Source of the DNA: Erythrobacter sp.
GTDB taxonomy: Bacteria; Pseudomonadota; Alphaproteobacteria; Sphingomonadales; Sphingomonadaceae
DNA: 15,015 bases
Direction: 5' to 3'
NCBI GenBank assembly: GCA_002695185.1
Contig: NZOF01000157.1
Span: 4,187 to 19,201 of the forward strand
Shown here: positions 6,540-13,093 of the stretch, piece by piece
Position numbering within the stretch: position 1 is the first letter of the stretch
Layout: each line of letters opens with the position of its first letter
Made by a program: the position numbers and the translations under genes
Notes under the pieces: generated by a model
Databases searched by the model: none
What the model was told of the DNA's origin: nothing
What the model saw: the letters and a program-made list of their open reading frames with translations, nothing else

Positions 6540-7493
6540 CAGAGGACCCTTTCCTTTTGGGGTGATGTGGCGGTGCGTGGGGGCTTTGCCGCCTGGTGCG
6601 GCGGCGAAGGCGTGGAAGGCGGTGACCGGATCGGCGACTTCGTCGGCAAGGCCGGCAAAGACCGCCGCCTCGCCGCGGAACACGGCCGCCTCTGTCCCCA
6701 GCGCCCGCAGTGTGTCGAGACGCTGGCCACGACCCTCGGCGACGGTCTCGGCGAAGAGCTGGCGCAGATCCTCGAGCTCGCCCGCGATCCGGGCGCGGAC
6801 GGCATCGGGCAGTGGCTGGTAGGGATTGGCATCGACCTTGCGCGCGCCGGCATGGATCAGGGTGACACTGACGCCCTTCTGGTCCAGCGCCCCGCTCATG
6901 TCGCTGTGCATCGCCAGCACACCGATGCTGCCGACCGTCCCGGTGCGCGGCAGGGTGATGCGGTCGGCCTGGGAGGCGAGCGCATAACCGGCGGAAAGGG
7001 CGTGATCGGCGACGAAGGCATGGACTGGCTTCACGCTCCGGGCCGCCCGGATGCGGTCGGCCAGGTCAAACGCCCCCGCCACCTCGCCGCCGAAACTGTC
7101 GATATCCAGCGCGATGCCGCGAATAGAGGGATCGGCGATGGCCGCCTGCAGCTGCGCGGCGATGCCCTCATAGGAGGTCAGCCCCGAGGATTGTCCGATC
7201 CAGGCGCCGCGATGCACCAGTGTGCCAGCGATCTCGATCACGGCAATGCCGTTCACCACGGCGAAGGGCTGGTTGCCGTTCCGCGCCTGGCGCTGGGCGA
7301 GGTCATCTCCGAAGAGCGATGCGCGGGCAGGCAGAGCGGCGGCATGGTCCTCCGGCGCAATCTCCAGACCGTCGACGCTGATCTCGCTGCCGGTGATCCG
7401 GGGCCCGAGGCCGGCGAGGAAGGCCAGCGCCTTTGCCGGATCGACCATCAACGGCGTGTTGAAGACGCGCTGGGCGATCTGGGTGTGGTGCAT
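6147..7493 (-). CDS. S49-family head maturation protease (lambda C-like) with C-terminal scaffold region
   Basis: The 448-residue product matches the S49/SppA-type phage protease that shapes the procapsid and cleaves portal and scaffold proteins; lambda gpC has 439. The domain spans about residues 75-290: GIAVIEIAGTLVHRG, ALDIDSFGGEVAGAFDLAD, and HALSAGYALASQADRI with Ser167 as likely nucleophile, then TGTVGSIGVL and Lys219 (AGARK) as candidate general base. Residues 319-448 are a disordered Pro/Thr/Ala-rich stretch plus a helix, the scaffold part. An upstream GTG at 7496 is possible, but AGGAGG lies 7 nt before ATG 7493, which also overlaps the portal stop by one base, so I prefer 7493. Confidence 0.88.
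   Translation of the reverse strand: MHHTQIAQRVFNTPLMVDPAKALAFLAGLGPRITGSEISVDGLEIAPEDHAAALPARASLFGDDLAQRQARNGNQPFAVVNGIAVIEIAGTLVHRGAWIGQSSGLTSYEGIAAQLQAAIADPSIRGIALDIDSFGGEVAGAFDLADRIRAARSVKPVHAFVADHALSAGYALASQADRITLPRTGTVGSIGVLAMHSDMSGALDQKGVSVTLIHAGARKVDANPYQPLPDAVRARIAGELEDLRQLFAETVAEGRGQRLDTLRALGTEAAVFRGEAAVFAGLADEVADPVTAFHAFAAAPGGKAPTHRHITPKGKGPLMTTNTDDDLPTAPAVPTAAAPEPPTTPTVAAPTPAEAVTPSQAEAAPSVEAIRAEAAEVAQVCAQAARLGVQIDAADAVARGLKPEALRAKVLADLAARSDAAGIIATAPAATPKESPIVAAARKSAAAR
6547..6556 (-). promoter_or_regulatory. Internal ribosome binding site for the nested scaffold
   Basis: The minus strand reads AAGGAAAGGG, then seven bases, then ATG 6539, inside the protease coding sequence. A long purine run with near-ideal spacing ahead of an in-frame ATG in a GC-rich gene is unlikely to be kept for the protease alone. 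It decides the start of the nested scaffold. Confidence 0.65.
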
Positions 7494-9004
7494 CACGCGT
7501 CCTCCTCCGGGCGTGGCACGCGGCCCTCGCCGTCATCAGCCTGATCGCCGTCGTCCCGCGCATCAGCCTGCTGACCCTCGGCATTGCCTGGCGCAGCGCC
7601 GCTCCCCGCCGACTGCGCCGGAGATCCCGGCCGCCGGAAGTCGAGGCCGAGTGCCGCCTCGCGCTGGCGTTCCGCGGCGATTTCCCGGTCGACCTGTTCG
7701 GCGTCAAAGCCGCGCTCGGCGATGGCCTGCGTCCGGGACTTCAGGCCCGCCTCGATCTGCAGGATCTCGGCTGCGGCATCCTTGACCGGGTCGATCCAGT
7801 CCCATTTCGTCGGCAGCCAGTCGCAGGCGAGGTAGTGGCGCCGGTCGGTGGCGTAGCCCGGCAGGTCCAGCGCGCCCGCTAGCACCGCGACATCCAGCCA
7901 GTGGGTCCAGACCGCGCGGCAGAGCTGATAGACCATCACCGAATGCTGGAAGGCTGAGATGCGGCGGCGGAAGTCGATCAGCGCAATGCGGGTGTTCGAG
8001 AAATTGCCCTTCGCCGTGTCGCCGGTCAGATAGCCATAGGGCACGCCCAGCGCGGCGCCGATCTGCAACAGCGTGCGGTACTGGAAGGGCTCATAGGTGC
8101 TGCCGGAGTCCGGGGTTGCCGGCGTGGTGACATCTTCACCCGGATCGAGGCGCACGACCTGACCGGGCTCGACCTCGAGATCCTCTTCGGCCGGATCGAG
8201 GGCGGTTTCCGGGGCGGGCGAGGTGATGAACATCGCGAACATCGCCGCGGTCTTCTTCCGCTCCAGCTCGGCATCGTCGTAGAGATCGAGGGTGAAGAGC
8301 TTCACCACGGCCGCAGCGAAGCGCGACACGCCGCGCAGCTGGCCCGCCTCGACCGGATCGAGGATATGGATCACCTCCGAGGCCGGAACGCGCACGGTTT
8401 CCCCGGCCAGTCCCGGATCGGTCAGGTCGCCGGGATGGCGGCGCAGGAAGTGATAGGCCACCCGGCGGCCGATGCCGTCGAACTCTATGCCCGCGCGGAT
8501 CGCTCCCGCGCCGGGCAGGGGGCGGTTCATGTCCAAGGGCAGCATCTCCGAGGGTAGCATCTGCAGCTGCATCGGGACGGTGAGACCGTCCTCGGGGCGG
8601 CGGGTGCGGATGCGCAGGAAGACTTCACCGGCAAGGAACACTTCCCGGGCGGCGCGACGCTGGAGCCCGTAGAAGTCGGTCAGCCCCTCGGCATCGGCCT
8701 CGTCGGTCCAGTCGAGCCACAGCTTCTGCAGCGCTTCCTTCCTGGCGGCATCCGCGATCCGGGACGATGGCTTGATGCCGTCGCCGACGACATGGTTGGC
8801 GAAAGCATCAACCGCATTCGCGGCATAGCCGTTGTTGCGGACCAGCCAGCGGGCGCGGGCGGTGATGGTTTCGCCCGAGGCGGCGATCAGGGTGTTCACA
8901 TGGGCGCGGCTGGCGCGAAAGCCGCGCATGCGGCGCTGCGACTGTGCCGCGTCAAACCCGCCGATGATCGAGCCGAGGCGCTGGCGGAAGGCATTGAAAG
9001 CCAT
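7493..9004 (-). CDS. Portal protein, lambda gpB family
   Basis: This 503-residue protein (lambda gpB has 533) starts MAFNAFRQRLGSIIGGFDAA and carries lambda-family portal signatures: SGETITARARWLVRNNGYAANAVDAFANHVVG (residues about 43-75), a mid-protein stretch MPSEMLPLDMNRP, GRRVAYHFLRRHPGD, VIHILDPVEAGQLRGVSRFA and the LTGDTAKGNFSNTR turn near residue 330. Portals form the dodecameric ring at one capsid vertex for DNA entry and exit and bind terminase and gpW. The C-terminal 60 residues are acidic, Gly/Ala/Gln-rich and likely disordered; lambda's portal is trimmed by the protease. The gene begins three bases after the gpW stop and ends overlapping the protease start. Confidence 0.92.
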   Translation of the reverse strand: MAFNAFRQRLGSIIGGFDAAQSQRRMRGFRASRAHVNTLIAASGETITARARWLVRNNGYAANAVDAFANHVVGDGIKPSSRIADAARKEALQKLWLDWTDEADAEGLTDFYGLQRRAAREVFLAGEVFLRIRTRRPEDGLTVPMQLQMLPSEMLPLDMNRPLPGAGAIRAGIEFDGIGRRVAYHFLRRHPGDLTDPGLAGETVRVPASEVIHILDPVEAGQLRGVSRFAAAVVKLFTLDLYDDAELERKKTAAMFAMFITSPAPETALDPAEEDLEVEPGQVVRLDPGEDVTTPATPDSGSTYEPFQYRTLLQIGAALGVPYGYLTGDTAKGNFSNTRIALIDFRRRISAFQHSVMVYQLCRAVWTHWLDVAVLAGALDLPGYATDRRHYLACDWLPTKWDWIDPVKDAAAEILQIEAGLKSRTQAIAERGFDAEQVDREIAAERQREAALGLDFRRPGSPAQSAGSGAAPGNAEGQQADARDDGDQADDGEGRVPRPEEDA

Positions 9005-9007
9005 CTC

Positions 9008-9223
9008 TTACAGGCCTTTGGAGGCGACCGTGCCCCAGCGACGGCGCCGGGCAGGGGTGCCGCTGACCGCCGCAATGCGCGCCTCCAGATCGCGGATAGC
9101 GGCGGCCAGTTCCGCGTCCGAGCCATAGGTCACGGTCTTGCCGTCGTAACTCACGCTGCGCAGCCCGGCGAAGCGGGCCTCTTGCAGCGCCGTCAGCAGG
9201 GCCTGCATCCGGTCCAGTTCCAT
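9008..9223 (-). CDS. Head-tail joining protein gpW family
   Basis: At 71 residues it matches lambda gpW (68). The sequence has a first helix (MELDRMQALLTALQEARFAG), a beta hairpin (RSVSYDGKTVTYGS) and a second helix (DAELAAAIRDLEARIAAVSG), the alpha+beta order of the gpW fold, ending in a basic tail (ARRRRWG). gpW plugs the portal after packaging and prepares the site for the FII-like protein. Its ATG 9223 shares a base with the stop codon of the large terminase gene, and it ends three bases before the portal gene, so the three are probably co-translated. Confidence 0.9.
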   Translation of the reverse strand: MELDRMQALLTALQEARFAGLRSVSYDGKTVTYGSDAELAAAIRDLEARIAAVSGTPARRRRWGTVASKGL

Positions 9224-11262
9224 CAGTCCCTCATGAAGTTCGGTGTGTAGGCCCGCCGTTTCCGGCGTGGCGTGGTCAGGGTGCCGGCCTTGGGCTGGGC
9301 CGAATCGGGTGGTGTGGCATCAGCCGGGATGGCTGCAGGCATGCGGGTTTCCACGCCCGCCTGCGCCTCGAGCCGCCGCCAGGTGGCCTCGTCCCAGCGA
9401 TCAGCGCCGAGGATCCATGCCGCGGCCCTTGCATAGACCCGGCAGTCGAGCGCCTCGTTCCGCTCGCGCATCTTCTGCCATTCCTGATGGGCATAGCCGC
9501 GCCGGTCGCGGATGGTGACCAGCTGCTCGGCCACCAGCTGCTTCAGCCATTCGCTGTCGATCCAGTCGGGGAGGTGCACGGTACCGGCGGCGTCCAGCGC
9601 ACCAAGTGCCCGGTCTTCGTCGCTCGGCCGTTCCAGCCGCAGATAGCGATAGGTCTCGGCCTTGAAGCTGGCGGTGGCCACCGACCACAGCCGCGCGCCC
9701 CGGCGCAGGCGCTTCCCGCCGAGGGTCGCATCGACGAAGGTCGGACCCGAGACCGGCGTGGCGCGGTTGAAGCCTTCCAGCCCCTTCAGCGGCGCGACCT
9801 GCTCGAACCCCGCCCTGCGCGACCAGCCATAGACCGCCGGCGCCTCGTAGCCAGTGTCGATCCCGAGTTTCGCCACCGTCATGAAAGCGCCATTGGCATG
9901 CTGCCAGCTTCGGCCCAACAGCGCGGTCAGCTGATCCCAGCAAGTGGGATCGTCGGGGCCGCCCGGAATGACAATGTGATCGACCAGCCAGCTTTCCAGC
10001 CCCCGGCCCCAGGCCCAGACATCGACCTCGATGCGGTCCTTCTGCACATCGACGCCTGCGGTCAGGAACAGCCCCGCCATGGGCACCGTGCCGGGCTTCC
10101 AGGCCTCGCGCCGATCCGCCAGCCGCTGCCATTCCGGCGCCTCGCCCGACTCGACCCATGTCTCGCCCAGAAGCGTGTTGCGCGCCGCGCGCAGCATCTC
10201 CTCGGAGCCCTGCGCCGCCAGCCAGTCCCGTGCGATGTCGGCCCAGCTTTTCCAGCCGAGCGGCGAATAGAGCGCCGAGAGGTGGAAGCCGATGGCCTTC
10301 GGATCGGCAGAGATTGCCGTCGCGCGCCATTCACCGCGCTCCAGCATCTGCGTCTTGTGATGCTCGGCGATGGGCCGTTCGCAGCCTTCGCAGTGATAGG
10401 CCGCCGTGTCAGGCTGCCCCTTCGCCCAGCGCAGCCGGTCGAACTGCAGCCATTGCATCGCGCCGCAATGCGGGCACGGGACGAAGTAGCGGCGCTGGTC
10501 CGATGCCTCGAACTCGCGCTCGATGCGCGATAACCCCCGGATCGTGGGCGTCGAGACCATGAACACCTTGCGCCGATGCGCGAAGGTGGTGGTGCGGGCC
10601 TCGGCCAGCGTGACCGGATCGCCCTCCTCGTCGGCCGAGGCCGGATAGGCGTCGACCTCGTCCATGAAGACGTAACGCGCCGGCATCGAGCGCAACCCTG
10701 TCGCGGAGTTCGCGCCGGTCAGCACCAGGATGCCGCCGGGAAACTCCTTGGACAGCATCGAGTTGCCGGCATCGCGCGACCGGGCCGGATTGACCCGTTC
10801 GCGCAGCGCCGGGCTTTCCGCGATCAGCGGGTCAAGGCGACCGCGCGAGGAGCGCTTGGCCATTTCCACGGTCGGCAGCACCGCCAGCATTGGCCCCGGC
10901 GCGTGGTGGATCACGAAGCCGATCCAGTTGTTGCCGGCCTCGGTGGCGCCGACCTGCGCCGCCTTCATGAAGCTGATCCGCTGCGCCGGGTGGCGGGGCG
11001 AGAGCGCATCCATGATGCCGCGCAGATAGGGGGTGCGCGCCGTCCGATACCGGCCCGGCTCGGCCGAGGCGCGTGACGACAGCCAGCGGTGCTGATCCGC
11101 CCATTCCGAAACGGTCAGGTCCGGATCGGGCCGCATGCCGCTGCGCCAGACCCGCAGCAGATCCTCGGCACCGTCAAACCCGAGGTCGAGGCCGTCGGTC
11201 AGGTCATCGCTCTCCGAGGGAGACCCTGAGATCGGCGAGGGCGTCGAGTTGCGCTCTGACAT
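9223..11262 (-). CDS. Terminase large subunit, GpA family
   Basis: This 679-residue packaging motor resembles lambda gpA (641). It has the N-terminal VSEWADQHRWLSSRASAEPG motif (51-70), the ATPase site AQVGATE (102-108, a variant Walker A), VFMDEVD Walker B (198-204), a VSTPTIRG coupling motif (236-243) and a four-cysteine zinc ribbon (Cys263, Cys266, Cys291, Cys294). The nuclease half includes GVDVQKD (Asp405) and GIDTGYEA (Asp469), consistent with metal-dependent cutting of concatemers. The C-terminus (KRRAYTPNFMRD) is basic and may contact the portal. It overlaps the small subunit gene by 59 nt; the start at 11262 is the ATG ahead of an acidic Ser-rich leader, with only a weak ribosome site, as expected for a coupled gene. 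Confidence 0.95.
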   Translation of the reverse strand: MSERNSTPSPISGSPSESDDLTDGLDLGFDGAEDLLRVWRSGMRPDPDLTVSEWADQHRWLSSRASAEPGRYRTARTPYLRGIMDALSPRHPAQRISFMKAAQVGATEAGNNWIGFVIHHAPGPMLAVLPTVEMAKRSSRGRLDPLIAESPALRERVNPARSRDAGNSMLSKEFPGGILVLTGANSATGLRSMPARYVFMDEVDAYPASADEEGDPVTLAEARTTTFAHRRKVFMVSTPTIRGLSRIEREFEASDQRRYFVPCPHCGAMQWLQFDRLRWAKGQPDTAAYHCEGCERPIAEHHKTQMLERGEWRATAISADPKAIGFHLSALYSPLGWKSWADIARDWLAAQGSEEMLRAARNTLLGETWVESGEAPEWQRLADRREAWKPGTVPMAGLFLTAGVDVQKDRIEVDVWAWGRGLESWLVDHIVIPGGPDDPTCWDQLTALLGRSWQHANGAFMTVAKLGIDTGYEAPAVYGWSRRAGFEQVAPLKGLEGFNRATPVSGPTFVDATLGGKRLRRGARLWSVATASFKAETYRYLRLERPSDEDRALGALDAAGTVHLPDWIDSEWLKQLVAEQLVTIRDRRGYAHQEWQKMRERNEALDCRVYARAAAWILGADRWDEATWRRLEAQAGVETRMPAAIPADATPPDSAQPKAGTLTTPRRKRRAYTPNFMRD

Positions 11263-11746
11263 GGGTTTCCAGCACCCTCTGCAGGATCGCGGCCTCGATA
11301 ATCACCGGCTTGGCCGTTTGCTTTTCCACCTCCGCAGCCACTTCGGCCGCCATCAGCGCCGCCACCCGGGCAGGCCAGGTCACCCAGACATCGCGTTCCT
11401 GCCGCGCGAGGCGGAACACCAGCGTTTCGGCGCGGGCGCGATCCACCAGCGTGCCCTTCTTCTTCTGGATCCCCAGCTGCTTTTCCTGCGCCTGGTAGAC
11501 CGTCAGCGCAGTGCGGGCCTTCAGATAGGACGAACTGTCGGCCGGGCCGGAAAACGCGGTATCGCCACCGGTGCTGCGCCGCTGCTGGTCCGGATCGGTC
11601 ATCTCCGCCCGCCGCACATCGGACGCCGCCGCGTTGATCGAGCCATCGTCGTACACCACCAGCCGACTGCCTCTGCGCGCCTTCTGGATCGCCCCGCGCG
11701 ATAGACCGGAATGGGCGGAATACTCCCGCTCGCTCATACCTTTCAT
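11204..11746 (-). CDS. Terminase small subunit, Nu1-like
   Basis: From ATG 11746 this is 180 residues, nearly the length of lambda Nu1 (181). The N-terminal MSEREYSAHSGLSRGAIQKARR region reads as a winged-helix DNA-binding motif that would recognise the phage cos site, followed by RLVVYDDGSINAAASD. The rest is charged and helical (SSYLKARTALTVYQAQEKQL; DRARAETLVFRLARQERD), suited to assembly with the large subunit. I chose 11746 because GGAG lies five bases upstream; the longer reading begins with TTG and lacks a ribosome site. The gene is first in the late operon and diverges from the small plus-strand genes. Confidence 0.85.
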   Translation of the reverse strand: MKGMSEREYSAHSGLSRGAIQKARRGSRLVVYDDGSINAAASDVRRAEMTDPDQQRRSTGGDTAFSGPADSSSYLKARTALTVYQAQEKQLGIQKKKGTLVDRARAETLVFRLARQERDVWVTWPARVAALMAAEVAAEVEKQTAKPVIIEAAILQRVLETHVRAQLDALADLRVSLGER

Positions 11747-11762
11747 GGCGGCTCCGAAAGTC

Positions 11763-11791
11763 TCAACTGATTGCAAATAAACAGGAATAAT
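11763..11791 (+). promoter_or_regulatory. Putative promoter of the plus-strand small-gene cassette
   Basis: The other arm of the palindrome gives AATAAT (11786-11791, five of six -10 bases) on the plus strand. The hexamer 17 bases upstream (TCAACT, 11763-11768) is a poor -35, so the evidence rests on the -10 and on the need for a promoter ahead of the plus-strand genes. Confidence 0.3.
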
Positions 11792-11799
11792 GCATTATT
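11786..11799. repeat. Perfect 14-bp palindrome between divergent genes
   Basis: AATAATGCATTATT is identical to its reverse complement. It lies in the AT-rich gap between the terminase and the plus-strand cassette and contains a near-consensus -10 for each direction. It could be an operator, a shared bidirectional promoter core, or both. Confidence 0.7.
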
Positions 11800-11822
11800 T
11801 CGGTTGATTACACTCCGCGCAA
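11794..11822 (-). promoter_or_regulatory. Putative promoter of the late (terminase/head) operon
   Basis: On the minus strand: TTGCGC (11822-11817, three of six -35 bases), 17-nt spacer, AATAAT (11799-11794, five of six -10 bases), about 48 bases before the terminase ATG. The -10 is one arm of a perfect palindrome. A phage-specific activator or antiterminator may also be involved. Confidence 0.45.
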
Positions 11823-11874
11823 GAGCGATTCCAATGGTACGGAAACGATGCACTTCAACCCCCGGAGCCTCTTC

Positions 11875-12096
11875 ATGACCATGGCCATCACCACCATCCG
11901 CCTCGATTACGCCGCCCTGCCGGCGCGCTTCGATCCCGGCCGCAAGAACGCCATCGCCGAGGCGATCGAGGCGGAACTGCGCGGGCACGGCATCAAGGCC
12001 GACGCCTCGGACGTGATCTCGCATCTCAAGATCGAACTGCCGACCGCGCAGCTGGCCGGTGCCAGCGCCGTGCTGGCCGATCTGCAGCTGATCTGA
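11875..12096 (+). CDS. Small conserved-looking hypothetical protein (73 aa)
   Basis: I do not recognise this protein. It reads MTMAITTIRLDYAALPARFD, then a helix KNAIAEAIEAELRGHGIKAD and a second helix-strand segment SDVISHLKIELPTAQLAGA. The compact alpha/beta pattern without cysteines or membrane segments suggests a soluble cytoplasmic protein. I prefer ATG 11875, with GGAG seven bases upstream, over ATG 11848, which lacks a clear site; ATG 11881 is also possible. It is first of four consecutive plus-strand genes that diverge from the terminase. The next gene begins nine bases after its stop, so they are likely co-transcribed. Confidence 0.65.
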   Translation: MTMAITTIRLDYAALPARFDPGRKNAIAEAIEAELRGHGIKADASDVISHLKIELPTAQLAGASAVLADLQLI

Positions 12097-12105
12097 GGCC
12101 GGCCG

Positions 12106-12333
12106 ATGAGCACCCGCCGCGCCACCGACAACTCCGCAGCCCTCGATGCCTTCCTTGCGAAGAAGATCGAGATCGACAGCATGTTGGCCCGGTTGCAGGC
12201 CCTCAGCGCCGATCATTTCAACGCCCACCCCGACGAGATCAACTGGGGCGATGTCGGCACATTGGAGCATTACGCCAGCCTGCTGCGCCGGATCACCGAC
12301 GCTGCCTTCAAGGAGGGCGAACATGCCGCTTGA
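12106..12333 (+). CDS. Small helical hypothetical protein (75 aa)
   Basis: Unrecognised. The sequence MSTRRATDNSAALDAFLAKK is followed by helical segments (EIDSMLARLQALSADHF and LEHYASLLRRITDAAF), so the product is probably an all-alpha protein. GAGG lies seven bases before ATG 12106. Its final 11 bases overlap the start of the next gene, which implies translational coupling. The pattern of small, overlapping genes is typical of phage early or accessory operons, but nothing seen here shows a specific job. Confidence 0.65.
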   Translation: MSTRRATDNSAALDAFLAKKIEIDSMLARLQALSADHFNAHPDEINWGDVGTLEHYASLLRRITDAAFKEGEHAA

Positions 12334-12547
12334 CCCCGCCCGGCGCCACCAGATCGAACAAGATGCCATCACCGCCGCATGGGAGGCCGACCGCCTCGCC
12401 GCCTGCGATGATGCCATCGCCCTGCTGCGCGAGATCGCCGATCTGGAATGCGACGACGATCGCGACGTGATCATCGGGACCGATGCCAACGGCTACAACG
12501 ATCTGCTGTCGCGCATCACCACCTTCCTTGCCGCGCACGATCAGTAA
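12323..12547 (+). CDS. Small acidic hypothetical protein (74 aa)
   Basis: Unrecognised. It begins MPLDPARRHQIEQDAITAAW, continues helical through ALLREIADLECDD, and has an acidic mid-section (DDDRDVIIGTDANGYNDLL). AAGGAGG six bases upstream of ATG 12323 is the strongest ribosome site of the cassette. It overlaps the preceding gene by 11 bases and is followed after 12 bases by the DUF3489-type gene. It may act with its coupled neighbour, but that is inference from the overlap only. Confidence 0.65.
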   Translation: MPLDPARRHQIEQDAITAAWEADRLAACDDAIALLREIADLECDDDRDVIIGTDANGYNDLLSRITTFLAAHDQ

Positions 12548-12559
12548 CAGGAACCCGTT

Positions 12560-13093
12560 ATGATGAAACTCACCGAAACCCAGACCATCATCCTCAGCGC
12601 CGGGGCCCAGCGCCCTGACAACATCGCCCTGCCGCTGCCCAAGGGGCTGGCCGGGGCGGCGGCGAAGATGGCCGTCACGAGGATGATCGGCCACGGCTGG
12701 CTGCAGGAGGTCGATGCCAACCTCCGGCGCGGCGAGCCGCTCTGGCGCGAAACCGGCGATGGCCATGGCACCACGCTGGTGGTCACCGACGCGGGCCTGC
12801 TGGCCATCGGGATCGAGCCGGTGGTGGTCGAGGCGATGGCCGCCATCCGGGAGGATCCCGCCAACCCGCCCGTACCGAAACAGCCGACGCAGCGTGCCGG
12901 GACAAAACAGGCGATGCTGATCGCGATGCTGAAACGCCCCGAAGGGGCCTCCATCGCCGAGATTGTCGCGGCCACGGGCTGGTTGGGTCACACTTCACGT
13001 GGGGTGATCTCGGGCGTCTTGAAGAAACGGCTCGGGTTGGCGGTGACCTCCATCAAGGAGGAGAGCAGAGGGCAGGTGTACCGGCTCAACTGA
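12560..13093 (+). CDS. DUF3489-type protein
   Basis: This 177-residue protein has two parts. Residues 1-85 (MMKLTETQTIILSAGAQRPD, then a winged-helix-like AAKMAVTRMIGHGWLQEV and TLVVTDAGLLAIGI) look like a helix-turn-helix DNA-binding domain. After a Pro-rich linker, residues about 113-177 (TKQAMLIAMLKRPEGASIAE, ATGWLGHTSRGVISG, RGQVYRLN) match the family known as DUF3489, which also reads as a small winged helix. Proteins of this type are common in alphaproteobacterial prophages and near site-specific recombinase genes. The role is probably DNA binding, possibly regulatory. The start is ATG 12560 or 12563, with AGGAA upstream. Its last eight bases overlap the end of the opposing methyltransferase gene. 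Confidence 0.8.
   Translation: MMKLTETQTIILSAGAQRPDNIALPLPKGLAGAAAKMAVTRMIGHGWLQEVDANLRRGEPLWRETGDGHGTTLVVTDAGLLAIGIEPVVVEAMAAIREDPANPPVPKQPTQRAGTKQAMLIAMLKRPEGASIAEIVAATGWLGHTSRGVISGVLKKRLGLAVTSIKEESRGQVYRLN

Noticed and set aside
6063..7544. 493-codon plus-strand frame opposite the protease gene
   Set aside because: Gly/Arg/Asp-rich antisense shadow typical of GC-rich coding sequence; the minus strand holds a complete S49 protease with catalytic motifs.
11743..12489. 248-codon minus-strand frame covering the divergent region and the small plus-strand genes
   Set aside because: It would swallow the divergent promoter region and has shadow-like composition; the plus-strand genes have good ribosome sites and tight spacing.
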